Source: Paenibacillus solanacearum (GTDB lineage: Bacteria; Bacillota; Bacilli; Paenibacillales; NBRC-103111). From it: a stretch of 64,000 nucleotides of DNA. The notes below the pieces were generated by a model. That model had not been told where the DNA came from. It was given only the letters and a program-made list of their open reading frames with translations, and did not search any database. Of the stretch, positions 34,164-42,653 are shown piece by piece (position 1 is the first letter of the stretch; each line of letters begins with the position of its first letter). Both the position numbers and the translations under genes were made by a program. The stretch lies in assembly GCF_910593845.1 (NCBI RefSeq), contig NZ_CAJVAS010000010.1, positions 153,339-217,338 of the forward strand, written 5' to 3'.

Positions 34164-34757
34164 GTGACAAAGAGCGGATTGAATCCCAAGGTTGATGGAT
34201 TTCTAAATAAAGCCAAGACATGGAAGGAAGAATTCGTGAAGCTGAGAAGTATCGTGCTCGACTGCGGGCTGACCGAGGATTTTAAGTGGATGCATCCTTG
34301 CTACACGCTTGAGCAAAAAAATATTGTACTGATCCATGGATTTAAAGAGTATTGTGCGCTTTTGTTTCATAAAGGCGCCTTGCTGCGGGATACTCACGGG
34401 ATTCTCATTCAACAAACGGAAAATGTCCAAGCGGCGCGCCAGATCCGGTTCACCCATGTGCAGCAAATCATTGAAATGGAAGCCATCTTGAAAGCGTATA
34501 TTCATGAAGCCATGGAAGTGGAGAAAGCCGGGTTGGAAGTGAATTTCAAGAAGACGGAGGAATTCAGCATTCCCGTAGAATTTCAAATAAAGCTCGATGA
34601 AGCCCCTGCCTTGAAGGCGGCCTTTGAAGCATTGACGCCGGGACGACAGAGAGCATACATCCATCATTTCTCCGAGCCCAAACAATCCAAAACGCGAGAA
34701 TCGCGGGTTGAAAAATACAGGCAGCACATTCTCGATGGGAAGGGTCTGAATGATTAG
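34164..34757 (+). CDS. YdeI family protein (DUF1801/OmdA-like)
   Basis: The 197-residue protein has an N-terminal DUF1801 domain (about 15-110; LTEDFKWMHPCYTLEQKNIVLIHGFKEYCALLFHKG). A C-terminal OmdA-like helical region contains LTPGRQRAYIHHFSEPKQSKTRESRVEKY. This is the standard YdeI layout; family function is not established, though some members are linked to stress and envelope phenotypes. It starts with GTG behind AGAGGAG. It is divergent from trpB and followed by a 42-codon gene. Confidence 0.85.
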   Translation: MTKSGLNPKVDGFLNKAKTWKEEFVKLRSIVLDCGLTEDFKWMHPCYTLEQKNIVLIHGFKEYCALLFHKGALLRDTHGILIQQTENVQAARQIRFTHVQQIIEMEAILKAYIHEAMEVEKAGLEVNFKKTEEFSIPVEFQIKLDEAPALKAAFEALTPGRQRAYIHHFSEPKQSKTRESRVEKYRQHILDGKGLND

Positions 34758-34873
34758 TATTTTCCACAGTACCTTAAAAAATCTGGCGGCTTTCGTTCGG
34801 GCATAAAAACTGCGCGCGGCTGCCATGCTATAGGAGCAACACCATTCACATTCGGAAAAGGAGTGCAATCTCG

Positions 34874-35002
34874 ATGAGCCATTCAAAGCGCCGCGAAGAG
34901 AACGCGTGGAAAATTCGCAAGCAAACGCAACGACCGCACGGGAAAGTCAAGTCGCTTGACGAATATGCGAACGAGTATGACGCACAACGAACCGAACTGT
35001 AA
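34874..35002 (+). CDS. 42-residue basic protein
   Basis: The frame encodes MSHSKRREENAWKIRKQTQR and continues to an acidic end, DEYANEYDAQRTEL. AAAAGGAG stands ahead of the ATG at normal spacing, and a terminator follows the stop codon directly, which makes a real gene likely. No family is recognised. It lies convergent with the SASP gene and may be spore-related, but that is only suggested by position. Confidence 0.55.
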   Translation: MSHSKRREENAWKIRKQTQRPHGKVKSLDEYANEYDAQRTEL

Positions 35003-35008
35003 TGTGAA

Positions 35009-35051
35009 TAACCCCGGCATGCCGTCAGTCTCCGGCGCCGGGGTTTCTTCT
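35009..35051 (+). terminator. Intrinsic terminator
   Basis: AACCCCGGC pairs with GCCGGGGTT across a loop that itself may pair, and TCTTCTT follows. It closes the 42-codon gene. Confidence 0.8.
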
Positions 35052-35081
35052 TGCTTCCCGTGCTCGCTGCCGCTCCCTGCT

Positions 35082-35366
35082 TTACCTGCGACGCGGTCCT
35101 TGGGCAAGCTGCTCTTGCGCCATTCGAATCATTTCCCGCACCATCGTTCCGCCGATGCGGCCGCCTACTTTCCCGGCTTGTTCGGTCGTCAACTGACCGT
35201 TGGCGCCCGGTGCCTGAAGCGGGATGCCCAGCGTGCGCGCCACCTCGTATTTTACTTGATCGGGTCTTTCCGCGTTAAAGGCGTATCCTTCCCTTTTCAT
35301 CACTTCCGCCTTGAACTGATCCAGCCCTCGGCCTGCGCCGGGAACGACCGGTCTTCTTCTGGACAT
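35082..35366 (-). CDS. Alpha/beta-type small acid-soluble spore protein
   Basis: SASPs coat and protect DNA in the spore core and are degraded at germination. The 94-residue product has the family's two DNA-binding helices: QVKYEVARTLGIPLQ and GKVGGRIGGTMVREMIRMAQEQLA. The N-terminus is longer and more basic than usual. The exact GPR protease pentapeptide (T-E-F/I-A-S-E type) is not present; KYEVARTLG stands in its place. Start 35366 follows AAGGAGGAG. It is a strong sign that the organism forms endospores. Confidence 0.92.
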   Translation of the reverse strand: MSRRRPVVPGAGRGLDQFKAEVMKREGYAFNAERPDQVKYEVARTLGIPLQAPGANGQLTTEQAGKVGGRIGGTMVREMIRMAQEQLAQGPRRR

Positions 35367-35423
35367 GATTACTCCTCCTTAATATTGAGAACGGATAACG
35401 GCTCGCGGCCGCGATGCGGCAGC

Positions 35424-35954
35424 CTATGATTTATGCCGCGCCCTGCGAAATAACCGGATGACAAAATAGATGACAACGCCCCACACGATCAAGCTCAGGA
35501 AAGACATTCCCCCGCCGTACGCCGTTCCGTATCCTGCGCCGCCGAATAGACCGAACGGATTGAACAAGCTCCCGAGCAATGCACCCGCAGCAAAGCCCCC
35601 GAATAAGCCGCCCAGTCCGGTACCACGGTTCGGATAAGGCGACGCGGGATTGGCCGGCCCTGTGCCTGGCGCCGTTCGGACATTGCCGGCCGGCGTACCC
35701 GTTCTCGCACCCGCCCCTGGGGCCGTTCTGCCTCCGGTATACGTACGGCGGCCGGAGCGGTAGGCGGCTTCCCGGTAGACGCCATCCTCCGCTTGCGTTC
35801 CTGCCAATGAATCGCGGGACGCATCGGGATGCACCGCCTGCGGCTGCGGCACCGCAGATTCGCTGTAAGTCGGCTCCGGAAGCTGGGCCTGAACGGGTAC
35901 CGCGTTCAGGCATAAGAACGCTGCCGTCAGCCCCATAATCCATATGCGTTTCAT
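35424..35954 (-). CDS. Exported Gly-rich membrane protein
   Basis: The 176-residue product has a signal peptide (about 1-23, VQAQLP). A low-complexity Thr/Gly/Pro/Arg middle follows, then a Gly/Phe-rich hydrophobic stretch (GLFGGFAAGALLGSLFNPFGLFGG). A terminal membrane helix (about 150-168) ends in Arg/Lys. It resembles other small Bacillales envelope proteins of unknown role. It is divergent from a WGxxGxxG-type exported protein gene and lies 57 bases upstream of the SASP gene on the same strand. Confidence 0.65.
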   Translation of the reverse strand: MKRIWIMGLTAAFLCLNAVPVQAQLPEPTYSESAVPQPQAVHPDASRDSLAGTQAEDGVYREAAYRSGRRTYTGGRTAPGAGARTGTPAGNVRTAPGTGPANPASPYPNRGTGLGGLFGGFAAGALLGSLFNPFGLFGGAGYGTAYGGGMSFLSLIVWGVVIYFVIRLFRRARHKS

Positions 35955-36174
35955 AGCTGCCTCCCTGTGATCGGTTATGCCGTTATTATTCGACGGGCGG
36001 CCCAGAGCTATGCGCGAAAGCGGTTTACCTTAGCCCATAACCCATCACAGGCAAATAATCGCCATTGATCCCATCAATCCGCCATACGCCAACATGCATA
36101 GGACGGCCGGAAAAAAGTCAAAACAAGAAGAGCATTGCCTTCAGGCTGTTCCAACAACGAAAAGGAGGCTTACC

Positions 36175-36639
36175 ATGAACAAACCATGCAAGCTGCTGCT
36201 GTCCGCATTCCTATTGTCATCCGTCATCGCGGCAACGCCTGTCTCGGCGGAAAGCGGCAATCCATCATCCCCCACAGCCGGAGCGAACGGCGTGACCAGC
36301 GCCGGGTCCGCATCGATTAATGCAGGCTCCTCCAGCTATATTAGCGGCAACCATGGCTTCACGAGCACAACGACGACGACGGGCTATGGCAGTACGAGCC
36401 TTTTCGGTGCGTACAATACAAATGACGACGCACCGGTTCCAAGCTACGGGGCGAATGCGGTCCGCGGCGGCGCGTTCCGGGCGCAAAACTGGAACGGGTC
36501 GACGTATAACAGCAACCGGGTCATTACGCCGTATGCAACCGAACCTCGAAGCAACGCCTCCACCGACTGGGGTTGGCTTGGTCTGCTCGGTTTGCTCGGG
36601 CTTACCGGACTGATTCCGAACCGGCGCGAGGTTCAATAG
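36175..36639 (+). CDS. Exported WGxxGxxG-type protein
   Basis: The 154-residue protein has a signal peptide (about 1-25, PVSAESG) and a Ser/Thr/Gly/Asn-rich middle. The C-terminus, DWGWLGLLGLLGLTGL followed by IPNRREVQ, matches the WGxxGxxG sorting-like tail found in Bacillales secreted proteins: a Trp-Gly motif, a short hydrophobic helix and basic residues. A dedicated processing enzyme is not known to me. The start at 36175 follows AAAGGAGG. A YozQ-like gene follows 55 bases downstream. Confidence 0.75.
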   Translation: MNKPCKLLLSAFLLSSVIAATPVSAESGNPSSPTAGANGVTSAGSASINAGSSSYISGNHGFTSTTTTTGYGSTSLFGAYNTNDDAPVPSYGANAVRGGAFRAQNWNGSTYNSNRVITPYATEPRSNASTDWGWLGLLGLLGLTGLIPNRREVQ

Positions 36640-36694
36640 TACAATTCAGTAGTACAATACGCAGACACAGTTCACAGGAAAGGAGGCCGTCGCT

Positions 36695-36964
36695 ATGAGC
36701 GATAAGCAAGCAGCCAAAGCACTGAATCAAAGCTTTGAACAAATCGCGGACAATCGCTACGATATTACCGATTACAAGAGCGGCAGCGAAGCATCCCGGG
36801 GGCTAGCCGAGACGCATGAGCAGTTGAGCGACGCTTATGTCGTCGCCGGAGCGAATCAAGCGGATGCGGTGAATGAAGCGGCTTCCGCTTCGGAGAAAGA
36901 GAAGAGCCCTTCGGCAGCGGCTCTTCCGGAAGATTGCGTATTCGACGAGGACACGCAGGAATGA
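36695..36964 (+). CDS. YozQ-like DUF4025 protein
   Basis: The 89-residue soluble acidic protein carries DITDYKSGSEASRGLAETHE and LSDAY, the conserved core of DUF4025 (B. subtilis YozQ) as I recall it. No function is known for the family. The C-terminus is rich in Ala, Ser and Glu. AAAGGAGG precedes the ATG at 36695. A terminator follows. Confidence 0.7.
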   Translation: MSDKQAAKALNQSFEQIADNRYDITDYKSGSEASRGLAETHEQLSDAYVVAGANQADAVNEAASASEKEKSPSAAALPEDCVFDEDTQE

Positions 36965-36976
36965 GATAAGTCACGT

Positions 36977-37015
36977 CGCCGCCCGCTCTTCGTACCATAG
37001 GGGGCGGCGGTTTTT
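36977..37015 (+). terminator. Intrinsic terminator after the YozQ-like gene
   Basis: CGCCGCCC pairs with GGGCGGCG across a loop of about 17 bases and TTTTTG follows. Confidence 0.8.
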
Positions 37016-37108
37016 GCATGCGTTTTTTACAATCAAATCGGTCGAAAAAAATAGTTGTCATACTAATCGTATAGTGTTACTCTTTTTTAAAAGAAAGAGG
37101 TGACATTC

Positions 37109-38479
37109 TTGGCGAACGAACCGGCCCGCATGCACAAAAACGAGCTGCTGCTCATTACCGCGGTAGCTTTGGGCACATTGCTCAATCCGCTCAATACAAC
37201 GATGATTTCCGTTGCGTTAACCCGGTTGCAGGAAGATTTTCATCTTACCTTCGCCGATGTATCCTGGCTGATCTCTACATACTATTTGGCCAGTGCGATA
37301 GGACAACCGGTCATGGGCAAATGGAGCGACCTGTTCGGCCGCAAGCGCGTATTTATGCTCGGACTGCTGCTTGTTACCGTATCGTCTTGTCTCGCTCCGA
37401 TGTCTCCGAGCTTCGGATGGCTTATCGGCTTTCGCATCATTCAAGCGGTAGGCAGCTCCGCGATCTTCCCTTCCGGTATGGGGATGATCCGCAGCCGGAT
37501 CACTTCGAATCAGGCGAGAGCGCTGGGCATTTTATCAATATTTTCCAGCACCTCGGCCGCCTTCGGCCCTTCGCTCGGCGGTTTTTTGCTTCATTACGGC
37601 GACTGGCCGCTTATCTTCCTGTTTAACTTCCCGTTCATCGCCGGTTCTTTCGTACTGGCCTGGAAGCTGTTCCCCCGCGACCCGAAAACATCCGGCAGCA
37701 TGGCGGATATGGACTGGTGGGGCGTGCTGCTGTTCTCGGCAACGATCTTCATGTGGCTGCTGTTCTTCCTGTCGTTCGAGGACGGAATCAGCTGGTGGAA
37801 GCTGGCCGTCAGCGTGGCGCTGACCGTCGTTCTGTACAAGTTTGAGCTTCGAAAAAGCAAGCCGTTCATCGACGTCGTGTTTCTGCGGAAAAACGTCAAC
37901 GTTTCGCTCATTTACGTTCAATTCATTTTGACGAACGCGGTTTTCTATTCCATCATGTTCGGCATGCCTTCCTACTTGCAGCGAGTGCAGCAAATGGACC
38001 CGCAGCAGACCGGGCTCGTCATGCTGTCGATCGCCGGGTTCAGCGTCGTCGTCACGCCGCTCGTCGGCCGCTGGATCGACCGGAGCGGCTCCAAGCCTTC
38101 GCTGCTCGTCGGTACGTCCGCGGTCGTCCTCGGGACGCTGCTGCTGCTGATCATCCGGGATCAGGCAAGCGTCGTGACGATTTTCCTCGTACTGTGCGTG
38201 CTCGGCATCGCCAACGGCTTCAATAACCTGGGGATGCAGACCGCGCTGTACGATTTCGTCTCCAGGGAAGAGACCGGCATCGCTTCGGGCCTGTTCATGA
38301 CATCGCGCTTCATCGGCACGATTTTGTCGTCCAGCCTGCTGGCCGCCCTGTTCGGCAAAAACATCACGACCTCGCATCTGCACAGCATGGCATGGATTTG
38401 CGCCATACTCGGCGTACTGATGCTGCTGCTCACCCTGCGGATGCCGAGAGGGAAGCGGGCTGCCGCCGCCGCAAAATAA
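37109..38479 (+). CDS. MFS drug exporter (DHA2-like)
   Basis: The 456-residue protein has about 14 hydrophobic helices. It shows the exporter signatures LNPLNTTMISVALTRLQEDF in helix 1, GKWSDLFGRKRVFMLGLLL between helices 2 and 3, and ALGILSIFSSTSAAFGPSLGGFL in helix 5 (motif C). These indicate proton-driven efflux of the QacA/EmrB group, here without an EmrA partner. The start is placed at TTG 37109 behind AAGAGGTG. GTG 37100 lies within that site, and ATG 37130 would be the conservative alternative. No regulator is adjacent, so the trigger and substrate are unknown. Confidence 0.87.
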   Translation: MANEPARMHKNELLLITAVALGTLLNPLNTTMISVALTRLQEDFHLTFADVSWLISTYYLASAIGQPVMGKWSDLFGRKRVFMLGLLLVTVSSCLAPMSPSFGWLIGFRIIQAVGSSAIFPSGMGMIRSRITSNQARALGILSIFSSTSAAFGPSLGGFLLHYGDWPLIFLFNFPFIAGSFVLAWKLFPRDPKTSGSMADMDWWGVLLFSATIFMWLLFFLSFEDGISWWKLAVSVALTVVLYKFELRKSKPFIDVVFLRKNVNVSLIYVQFILTNAVFYSIMFGMPSYLQRVQQMDPQQTGLVMLSIAGFSVVVTPLVGRWIDRSGSKPSLLVGTSAVVLGTLLLLIIRDQASVVTIFLVLCVLGIANGFNNLGMQTALYDFVSREETGIASGLFMTSRFIGTILSSSLLAALFGKNITTSHLHSMAWICAILGVLMLLLTLRMPRGKRAAAAAK

Positions 38480-38569
38480 GAACGGCGCGCCAGACGCAGC
38501 GCAGCTCGTCCCGCCCCTGGCGCTCCAGCATTCGGCATGCGGTATGCCGAATCCATACGCAGAGCAGCA

Positions 38570-38614
38570 AAGAGCCTCCGGCTCCACTCGCGAAAGTGGA
38601 ACCGGAGGCTTTGT
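38570..38614. terminator. Bidirectional terminator
   Basis: GCCTCCGG-CTCCACT pairs with AGTGG-AACCGGAGGC around CGCGAA. TTTGTTA follows on the plus strand and TCTTTGCT on the minus strand. It separates the exporter gene from the end of the rhamnose operon; the T-runs are short. Confidence 0.7.
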
Positions 38615-38671
38615 TATAACGTATTCTTCAACCGATACGCATCGATCAGAAGCTTTTCTTAACTGCCCGCC

Positions 38672-39433
38672 TTACGCTTGAATGATGCGGACGGATTGCT
38701 CCCGCAGCAGCGCCAGCTCGCGTTCGTCGGCCGCGCCGTCCGTAATGACCGCATGAATATGCGCCCAATCGCCGACATGCGCGAACGATTGCTGCCCGAA
38801 CTTGCTAAAGTCCGCCAGCACGAAAACTTGATCGGCGATTTCGATCATTTTTTGCTTGATCAGCGCCTGCATCTCATTCGACTCGCTCAATCCGCGCTGC
38901 GCGTGAAGCCCTTTACAGGAGATGAACGCTTTGTCGACATGGTACGTGCGCAGCGATCGTTCCGCCAGCGGTCCGACGTACGACAGCGAACGCGGGGAGA
39001 GCAAGCCGCCGGTGGAGATGACCTGCACCCTCTCCTTGCCGCTCAGCTCCATTGCCACCTTGATCGAATTGGTCAGCACTGTGAGCGGCACGTCAGGCAG
39101 TGTTTGCGCCATATACCACGCGGTAGAGCTGGCATCGAGAATAATCCGGTCATTTTCCTGAATGTGACGGACCGCTTCGGCGGCGATCAGGCGCTTCTGT
39201 TCCATGTTGGTCGTTTCGCGCTCCGGGTAGGGCACTTCCTGCACCTGCTCCGGCTTCAAGCTGATGGCGCCGCCATGGCTGCGCAGCAGCTTGCCTTCGC
39301 CCTCCAGTTTATCCAAATCCCGCCGGATCGTCTCCTCCGTCACCTGGAATATATCGCTCAGCTCCGTTACCCGGATGCTTCCCCGCTCATTGACCAGACT
39401 TACGATTTTATGCCATCTCTCCGCCACCAGCAT
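38672..39433 (-). CDS. DeoR-family regulator of rhamnose catabolism
   Basis: The 253-residue repressor-type protein has an N-terminal helix-turn-helix (VTELSDIFQVTEETIRRDLDKL). The DeoR sugar-phosphate sensor domain follows, with ASSTAWYMAQTL, ISTGGLLSPRSLSYVG and KAFISCKGLHAQRGLSESN. It is the last gene of the rhaEW-rhaA-rhaB operon, 77 bases after rhaB. In B. subtilis the DeoR-type YulB/RhaR sits in the equivalent operon. The expected effector is L-rhamnulose-1-phosphate or another rhamnose intermediate; that is by analogy. Confidence 0.88.
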   Translation of the reverse strand: MLVAERWHKIVSLVNERGSIRVTELSDIFQVTEETIRRDLDKLEGEGKLLRSHGGAISLKPEQVQEVPYPERETTNMEQKRLIAAEAVRHIQENDRIILDASSTAWYMAQTLPDVPLTVLTNSIKVAMELSGKERVQVISTGGLLSPRSLSYVGPLAERSLRTYHVDKAFISCKGLHAQRGLSESNEMQALIKQKMIEIADQVFVLADFSKFGQQSFAHVGDWAHIHAVITDGAADERELALLREQSVRIIQA

Positions 39434-39509
39434 ACAGCTAACCCCGCTTCCAAAATTCGTTTCTTAACCAATCGCCGAACCTGCTTGCCTGCCGTCCGGT
39501 GACCTGGGC

Positions 39510-41003
39510 CTATGACTCCCCGATGATGCGGCCGAACGTTTCATACACGCGCTGCCACACCGCCGTCTCCTCCGGCGCATACGTCCTGAGCGGAAACGAT
39601 CGTCGGATAATGCTTCGCGCTTCCTGCATATCCCGAATATGACCCAGCGCCATATATTGTACAACAATATTGCCGAGCGCACTACCTTCGGCCGGTCCCG
39701 CCCAGACGGGGCGGCCGATGGCACCGGCGGTAAAACGGCACAGCAGCTCGTTGTGAATGCCGCCGCCGACCATATGCAGCCCGGCAAACCGTTTGCCGGA
39801 CAGCGTCTCCGTCCGTTCCAGCACGAGCCGGTATTTCAGCGCCAAGCTTTCCAGCACGCAGCGAATCATCTGTCCTTCGCTCTCCGGCGCCGGCTGTCCG
39901 GTTCGTCCGCAGTAGTCGCGGATCGCATCCGGCATGCTGACCGGGTTCAGAAACGACTCGTCGTCCGGGTCAATGAGGCTGCGGAACGGTTCGGCCTGCT
40001 CCGCCGCCGCCACGAGCTGCGGGAACGACAGGCTGCGGCCCGCTTTGTCCCAGGCGCGCTTGCATTCCTGGACGAGCCACAGCCCCATAATGTTCTTGAG
40101 CAGCCGGTGCGTGCCGTTCACGCCGCCCTCGTTCGTGAAGTTCCACGCCAGCGCCTGCTCCGTCAGCACCGGCTGCGGCAGCTCCGTGCCAAGCAGCGAC
40201 CATGTGCCGCAGCTGAGATAGGCGAAATCCGGGCCGTCGGCCGGGACGGCGACGACAGCGGAAGCGGTGTCGTGCTCGCCGACGGCGATGACCGGAAGCG
40301 GCGGCGCGCCGAGCTCGGCGCACACGTCCGCCGACAACCGGCCGGCCGGTGTGCCGGGCGCCGTCGGCGGGAGCAGCAGCCGTTCGGGAATGCCGAGCGC
40401 GGCCAGCAGCCCGCGATCCCATTCGCCGGTGAGCGGGTTCAGCAGCTGCGTTGTCGATGCGTTCGTCGCCTCGCTGCGCATCTCCCCGGTCAGGAAGTAG
40501 CGCAGCAGATCCGGGATCATCAGCAGCTTATCCGCCTGCTCCAGCAGCACGGAACCGCTTTGCTTGAGCGCCGCCAGCTGGTACATGGTATTGAAAGGCA
40601 GAAACTGAATGCCCGTCGCTTGAAAAATGCGCTCGCGACCGAGCTGCTCGCCGACCTGCTCCATAACGCCGTCGGTATGGTGGTCGCGGTAATGGTACGG
40701 GTTGCCGAGCAGCTCCCCGCTTCGGCCGAGCAGCCCGAAGTCGACGGCCCACGAGTCGATGCCCAGACTCTCGACTTCATGGCCGAGATGTCCCGCCTTC
40801 AGGAGGCCCTGCTTGATCTCGTGCAGCAGGCGCAGGATGTCCCAATGCAGGTGCTTGCCGACCTGCACCGGGTCGTTCGGGAAGCGGTGCACTTCCTCCA
40901 CCGTCAGCTTCGGCAGACCGCCGTCGTCGCCCGGCTCCAGCAGGCCGACGATCGCGCGCCCGCTGCTTGCGCCAAGGTCAAACGCCAGTACCTTCCGGCT
41001 CAC
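39510..41003 (-). CDS. rhaB: L-rhamnulokinase
   Basis: RhaB phosphorylates L-rhamnulose to rhamnulose-1-phosphate. The 497-residue FGGY kinase has an N-terminal AFDLGASSGRAIVGLLE phosphate loop and GIDSWAVDFGLLGRSGELLGNP. AVGEHDTASAVVAVPA holds the catalytic Asp segment, and GGGIHNELLCRFTAGAIGRPV closes the C-terminal domain. It starts with GTG overlapping the rhaA stop codon by four bases (GTGA), so the two are translationally coupled. Confidence 0.94.
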   Translation of the reverse strand: MSRKVLAFDLGASSGRAIVGLLEPGDDGGLPKLTVEEVHRFPNDPVQVGKHLHWDILRLLHEIKQGLLKAGHLGHEVESLGIDSWAVDFGLLGRSGELLGNPYHYRDHHTDGVMEQVGEQLGRERIFQATGIQFLPFNTMYQLAALKQSGSVLLEQADKLLMIPDLLRYFLTGEMRSEATNASTTQLLNPLTGEWDRGLLAALGIPERLLLPPTAPGTPAGRLSADVCAELGAPPLPVIAVGEHDTASAVVAVPADGPDFAYLSCGTWSLLGTELPQPVLTEQALAWNFTNEGGVNGTHRLLKNIMGLWLVQECKRAWDKAGRSLSFPQLVAAAEQAEPFRSLIDPDDESFLNPVSMPDAIRDYCGRTGQPAPESEGQMIRCVLESLALKYRLVLERTETLSGKRFAGLHMVGGGIHNELLCRFTAGAIGRPVWAGPAEGSALGNIVVQYMALGHIRDMQEARSIIRRSFPLRTYAPEETAVWQRVYETFGRIIGES

Positions 41004-42226
41004 CAGCTTGCACCGCCCTTGCCGCGAGCCAAGATGCCGCTGCCGTAATCGCTTTGCAAATACGCCTTCATCGGATCGGCCGGTACGCCCATCTCCTCGC
41101 GGAGGGCGAGCAGCAGCGGCGTGACGTCCTGCTCATACGCTTCGCGTACCGCCTGTTCGGCGGCCAGCACATCCTGCTTCTCCTGCGCGTCGCGAACTTC
41201 ATCGAAGTTGATGAGCAGCGCCTTCGCATACTGCGTCTGCACGTTCAGCACCGAGCGGAGCATCGCCGGAATTTTCAACTCGATCGCATGGCTCTGGTCG
41301 ATCATATAGGCGATCTGATCCGCCGTGGCGCGCACGCCGGCATCCGCATCCGCCGCCGCATCGAGAATTTGATAGAAAATAAGGAACAGTTCATACGGGT
41401 TGTGCGCCCCGACGATCAGATCGTCGTCGGCGTACTTGCGGCTGTTGAAATGGAAGCCGCCGAGCTTTTGCTCATCCAGCAAGTAAGCGACGATATGCTC
41501 CACGTTCGTGCCCTGCGCATGGTGACCCGTATCGACGAGCACCTGCGCTTGCGGCCCCAGTTTGTTCGCCATATTGAAGGACATGCCCCAATCGGCGAGA
41601 TCGGTATGGTAAAACGCCGGCTCGAAAAACTTGTATTCGATCAGCATCCGCATGTTCGGGTCCAGGGCGCGGTACATTTCCGTGAGCGCTTCCAGCATCC
41701 ACGCTTTGCGCTTGCGGATGTCCACCTGTCCCGGGTAGTTCGAGCCGTCGGCGAACCAAAGGCTCAGGTCGCGCGACCCGACAGTCTTCGCGATGTCCAC
41801 GCACTCGAGCAAATGGTCGGTCGCTTTGCGGCGAATCGCCGGGTCGGAGTTCGTCACGCTGCCGAATATATACTCGTCTTCCTGGAACAAGTTCGGGTTG
41901 ACCGCGCCGATCGATACGCCGAGCTCGGCCGCATGCTGCTGCAGCTTGCTGTAATCGTCGACCTTATCCCAAGGAATATGTATCGCTACGGAAGGACAAA
42001 TGCCAGTCAATTTATGCACCTGGGCCGCATCCTCGAACTTCTCGAACGCGTTGCGCGGAACGCCCGCCTGCTTGAACACCTTGAAGCGCGTGCCGGAATC
42101 GCCGTATCCCCACGAAGGCGTCTCCACCTTCAACGCTTTCAGCTTCGCCTTCACTTCGTCCAGACGAATGCCTCTTTCGTTTTGCCGTTCCTCAAACAAT
42201 GCATATGCGCGGTCGTTATAGCTCAT
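41000..42226 (-). CDS. rhaA: L-rhamnose isomerase (RhaI/Gram-positive type)
   Basis: The enzyme converts L-rhamnose to L-rhamnulose using divalent metal. The 408-residue TIM-barrel protein is of the shorter RhaI type, not the E. coli type. IEYKFFEPAFYHTD, VLVDTGHHAQGTNVEHIVAYLL and LGGFHFNSRKYADDDLIVGA contain the Glu, His and Asp metal ligands. It lies between the ASRT-domain gene and rhaB; the rhaB start overlaps its stop codon. Confidence 0.93.
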   Translation of the reverse strand: MSYNDRAYALFEERQNERGIRLDEVKAKLKALKVETPSWGYGDSGTRFKVFKQAGVPRNAFEKFEDAAQVHKLTGICPSVAIHIPWDKVDDYSKLQQHAAELGVSIGAVNPNLFQEDEYIFGSVTNSDPAIRRKATDHLLECVDIAKTVGSRDLSLWFADGSNYPGQVDIRKRKAWMLEALTEMYRALDPNMRMLIEYKFFEPAFYHTDLADWGMSFNMANKLGPQAQVLVDTGHHAQGTNVEHIVAYLLDEQKLGGFHFNSRKYADDDLIVGAHNPYELFLIFYQILDAAADADAGVRATADQIAYMIDQSHAIELKIPAMLRSVLNVQTQYAKALLINFDEVRDAQEKQDVLAAEQAVREAYEQDVTPLLLALREEMGVPADPMKAYLQSDYGSGILARGKGGASW

Positions 42227-42248
42227 TGTACCTTCACCCTTTACTTGT

Positions 42249-42629
42249 TTATTGTTGAACCAGCGGATAGCCGATGACCGACATCAGCGCGTTGGCCGCC
42301 TGCGTCGTGTCCAGCCGGCTGTACTGCACGATGACCGGAACGCTGCTCTCCACTTCCATCGCGTAAGGCACCCCTGCCGGGATGCGCTCCCCGTCCTTGG
42401 CAAGACCGGAGGTGCGAATATGCTTCGTTCTCCGGCCTTCCAGCCGCACTTCGATGCGTTCGATCGGCGGACGATCCTCAAAGTATATCGTAATCCATAG
42501 CTGAGCTTCTTCTTGATGGCAGTTGAGCACACAAATCGATTCATGGCTTTCCAGCGAGCCCGTGCTTTCCGGCGGAATGTATCCGTCCGGAATGTACCAC
42601 AGGCGGTGACCTTTTTGTAATTCGCTCAT
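42249..42629 (-). CDS. ASRT-domain small-molecule binding protein
   Basis: The 126-residue beta-rich protein begins MSELQKGHRLWYIPDGYIPP and contains HESICVLNCHQEEAQLWITI and RTKHIRTSGLAKDGERIPAGVPYAMEVESSVPVIVQYSRLDT (two pieces of one domain). This matches the Anabaena sensory rhodopsin transducer family, a tetrameric beta-sandwich predicted to bind small molecules. No rhodopsin is present. Its place between rhaEW and rhaA argues for a rhamnose-linked ligand or a catalytic aid such as anomer handling. It takes the place that the mutarotase rhaM has in other rha operons, but is not homologous to it as far as I can see. Confidence 0.75.
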   Translation of the reverse strand: MSELQKGHRLWYIPDGYIPPESTGSLESHESICVLNCHQEEAQLWITIYFEDRPPIERIEVRLEGRRTKHIRTSGLAKDGERIPAGVPYAMEVESSVPVIVQYSRLDTTQAANALMSVIGYPLVQQ

Positions 42630-42653
42630 CCGAGCGTCAGCTCCTTCCGATGG

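Noticed and set aside
37535..38587. 350-codon minus-strand frame
   Set aside because: Antisense to the DHA2-type exporter, which has clear family motifs; Gln/Asp/Arg-rich shadow.
40967..42277. 436-codon frame on the plus strand
   Set aside because: Antisense to rhaA and the start of rhaB; no site and shadow-type composition.
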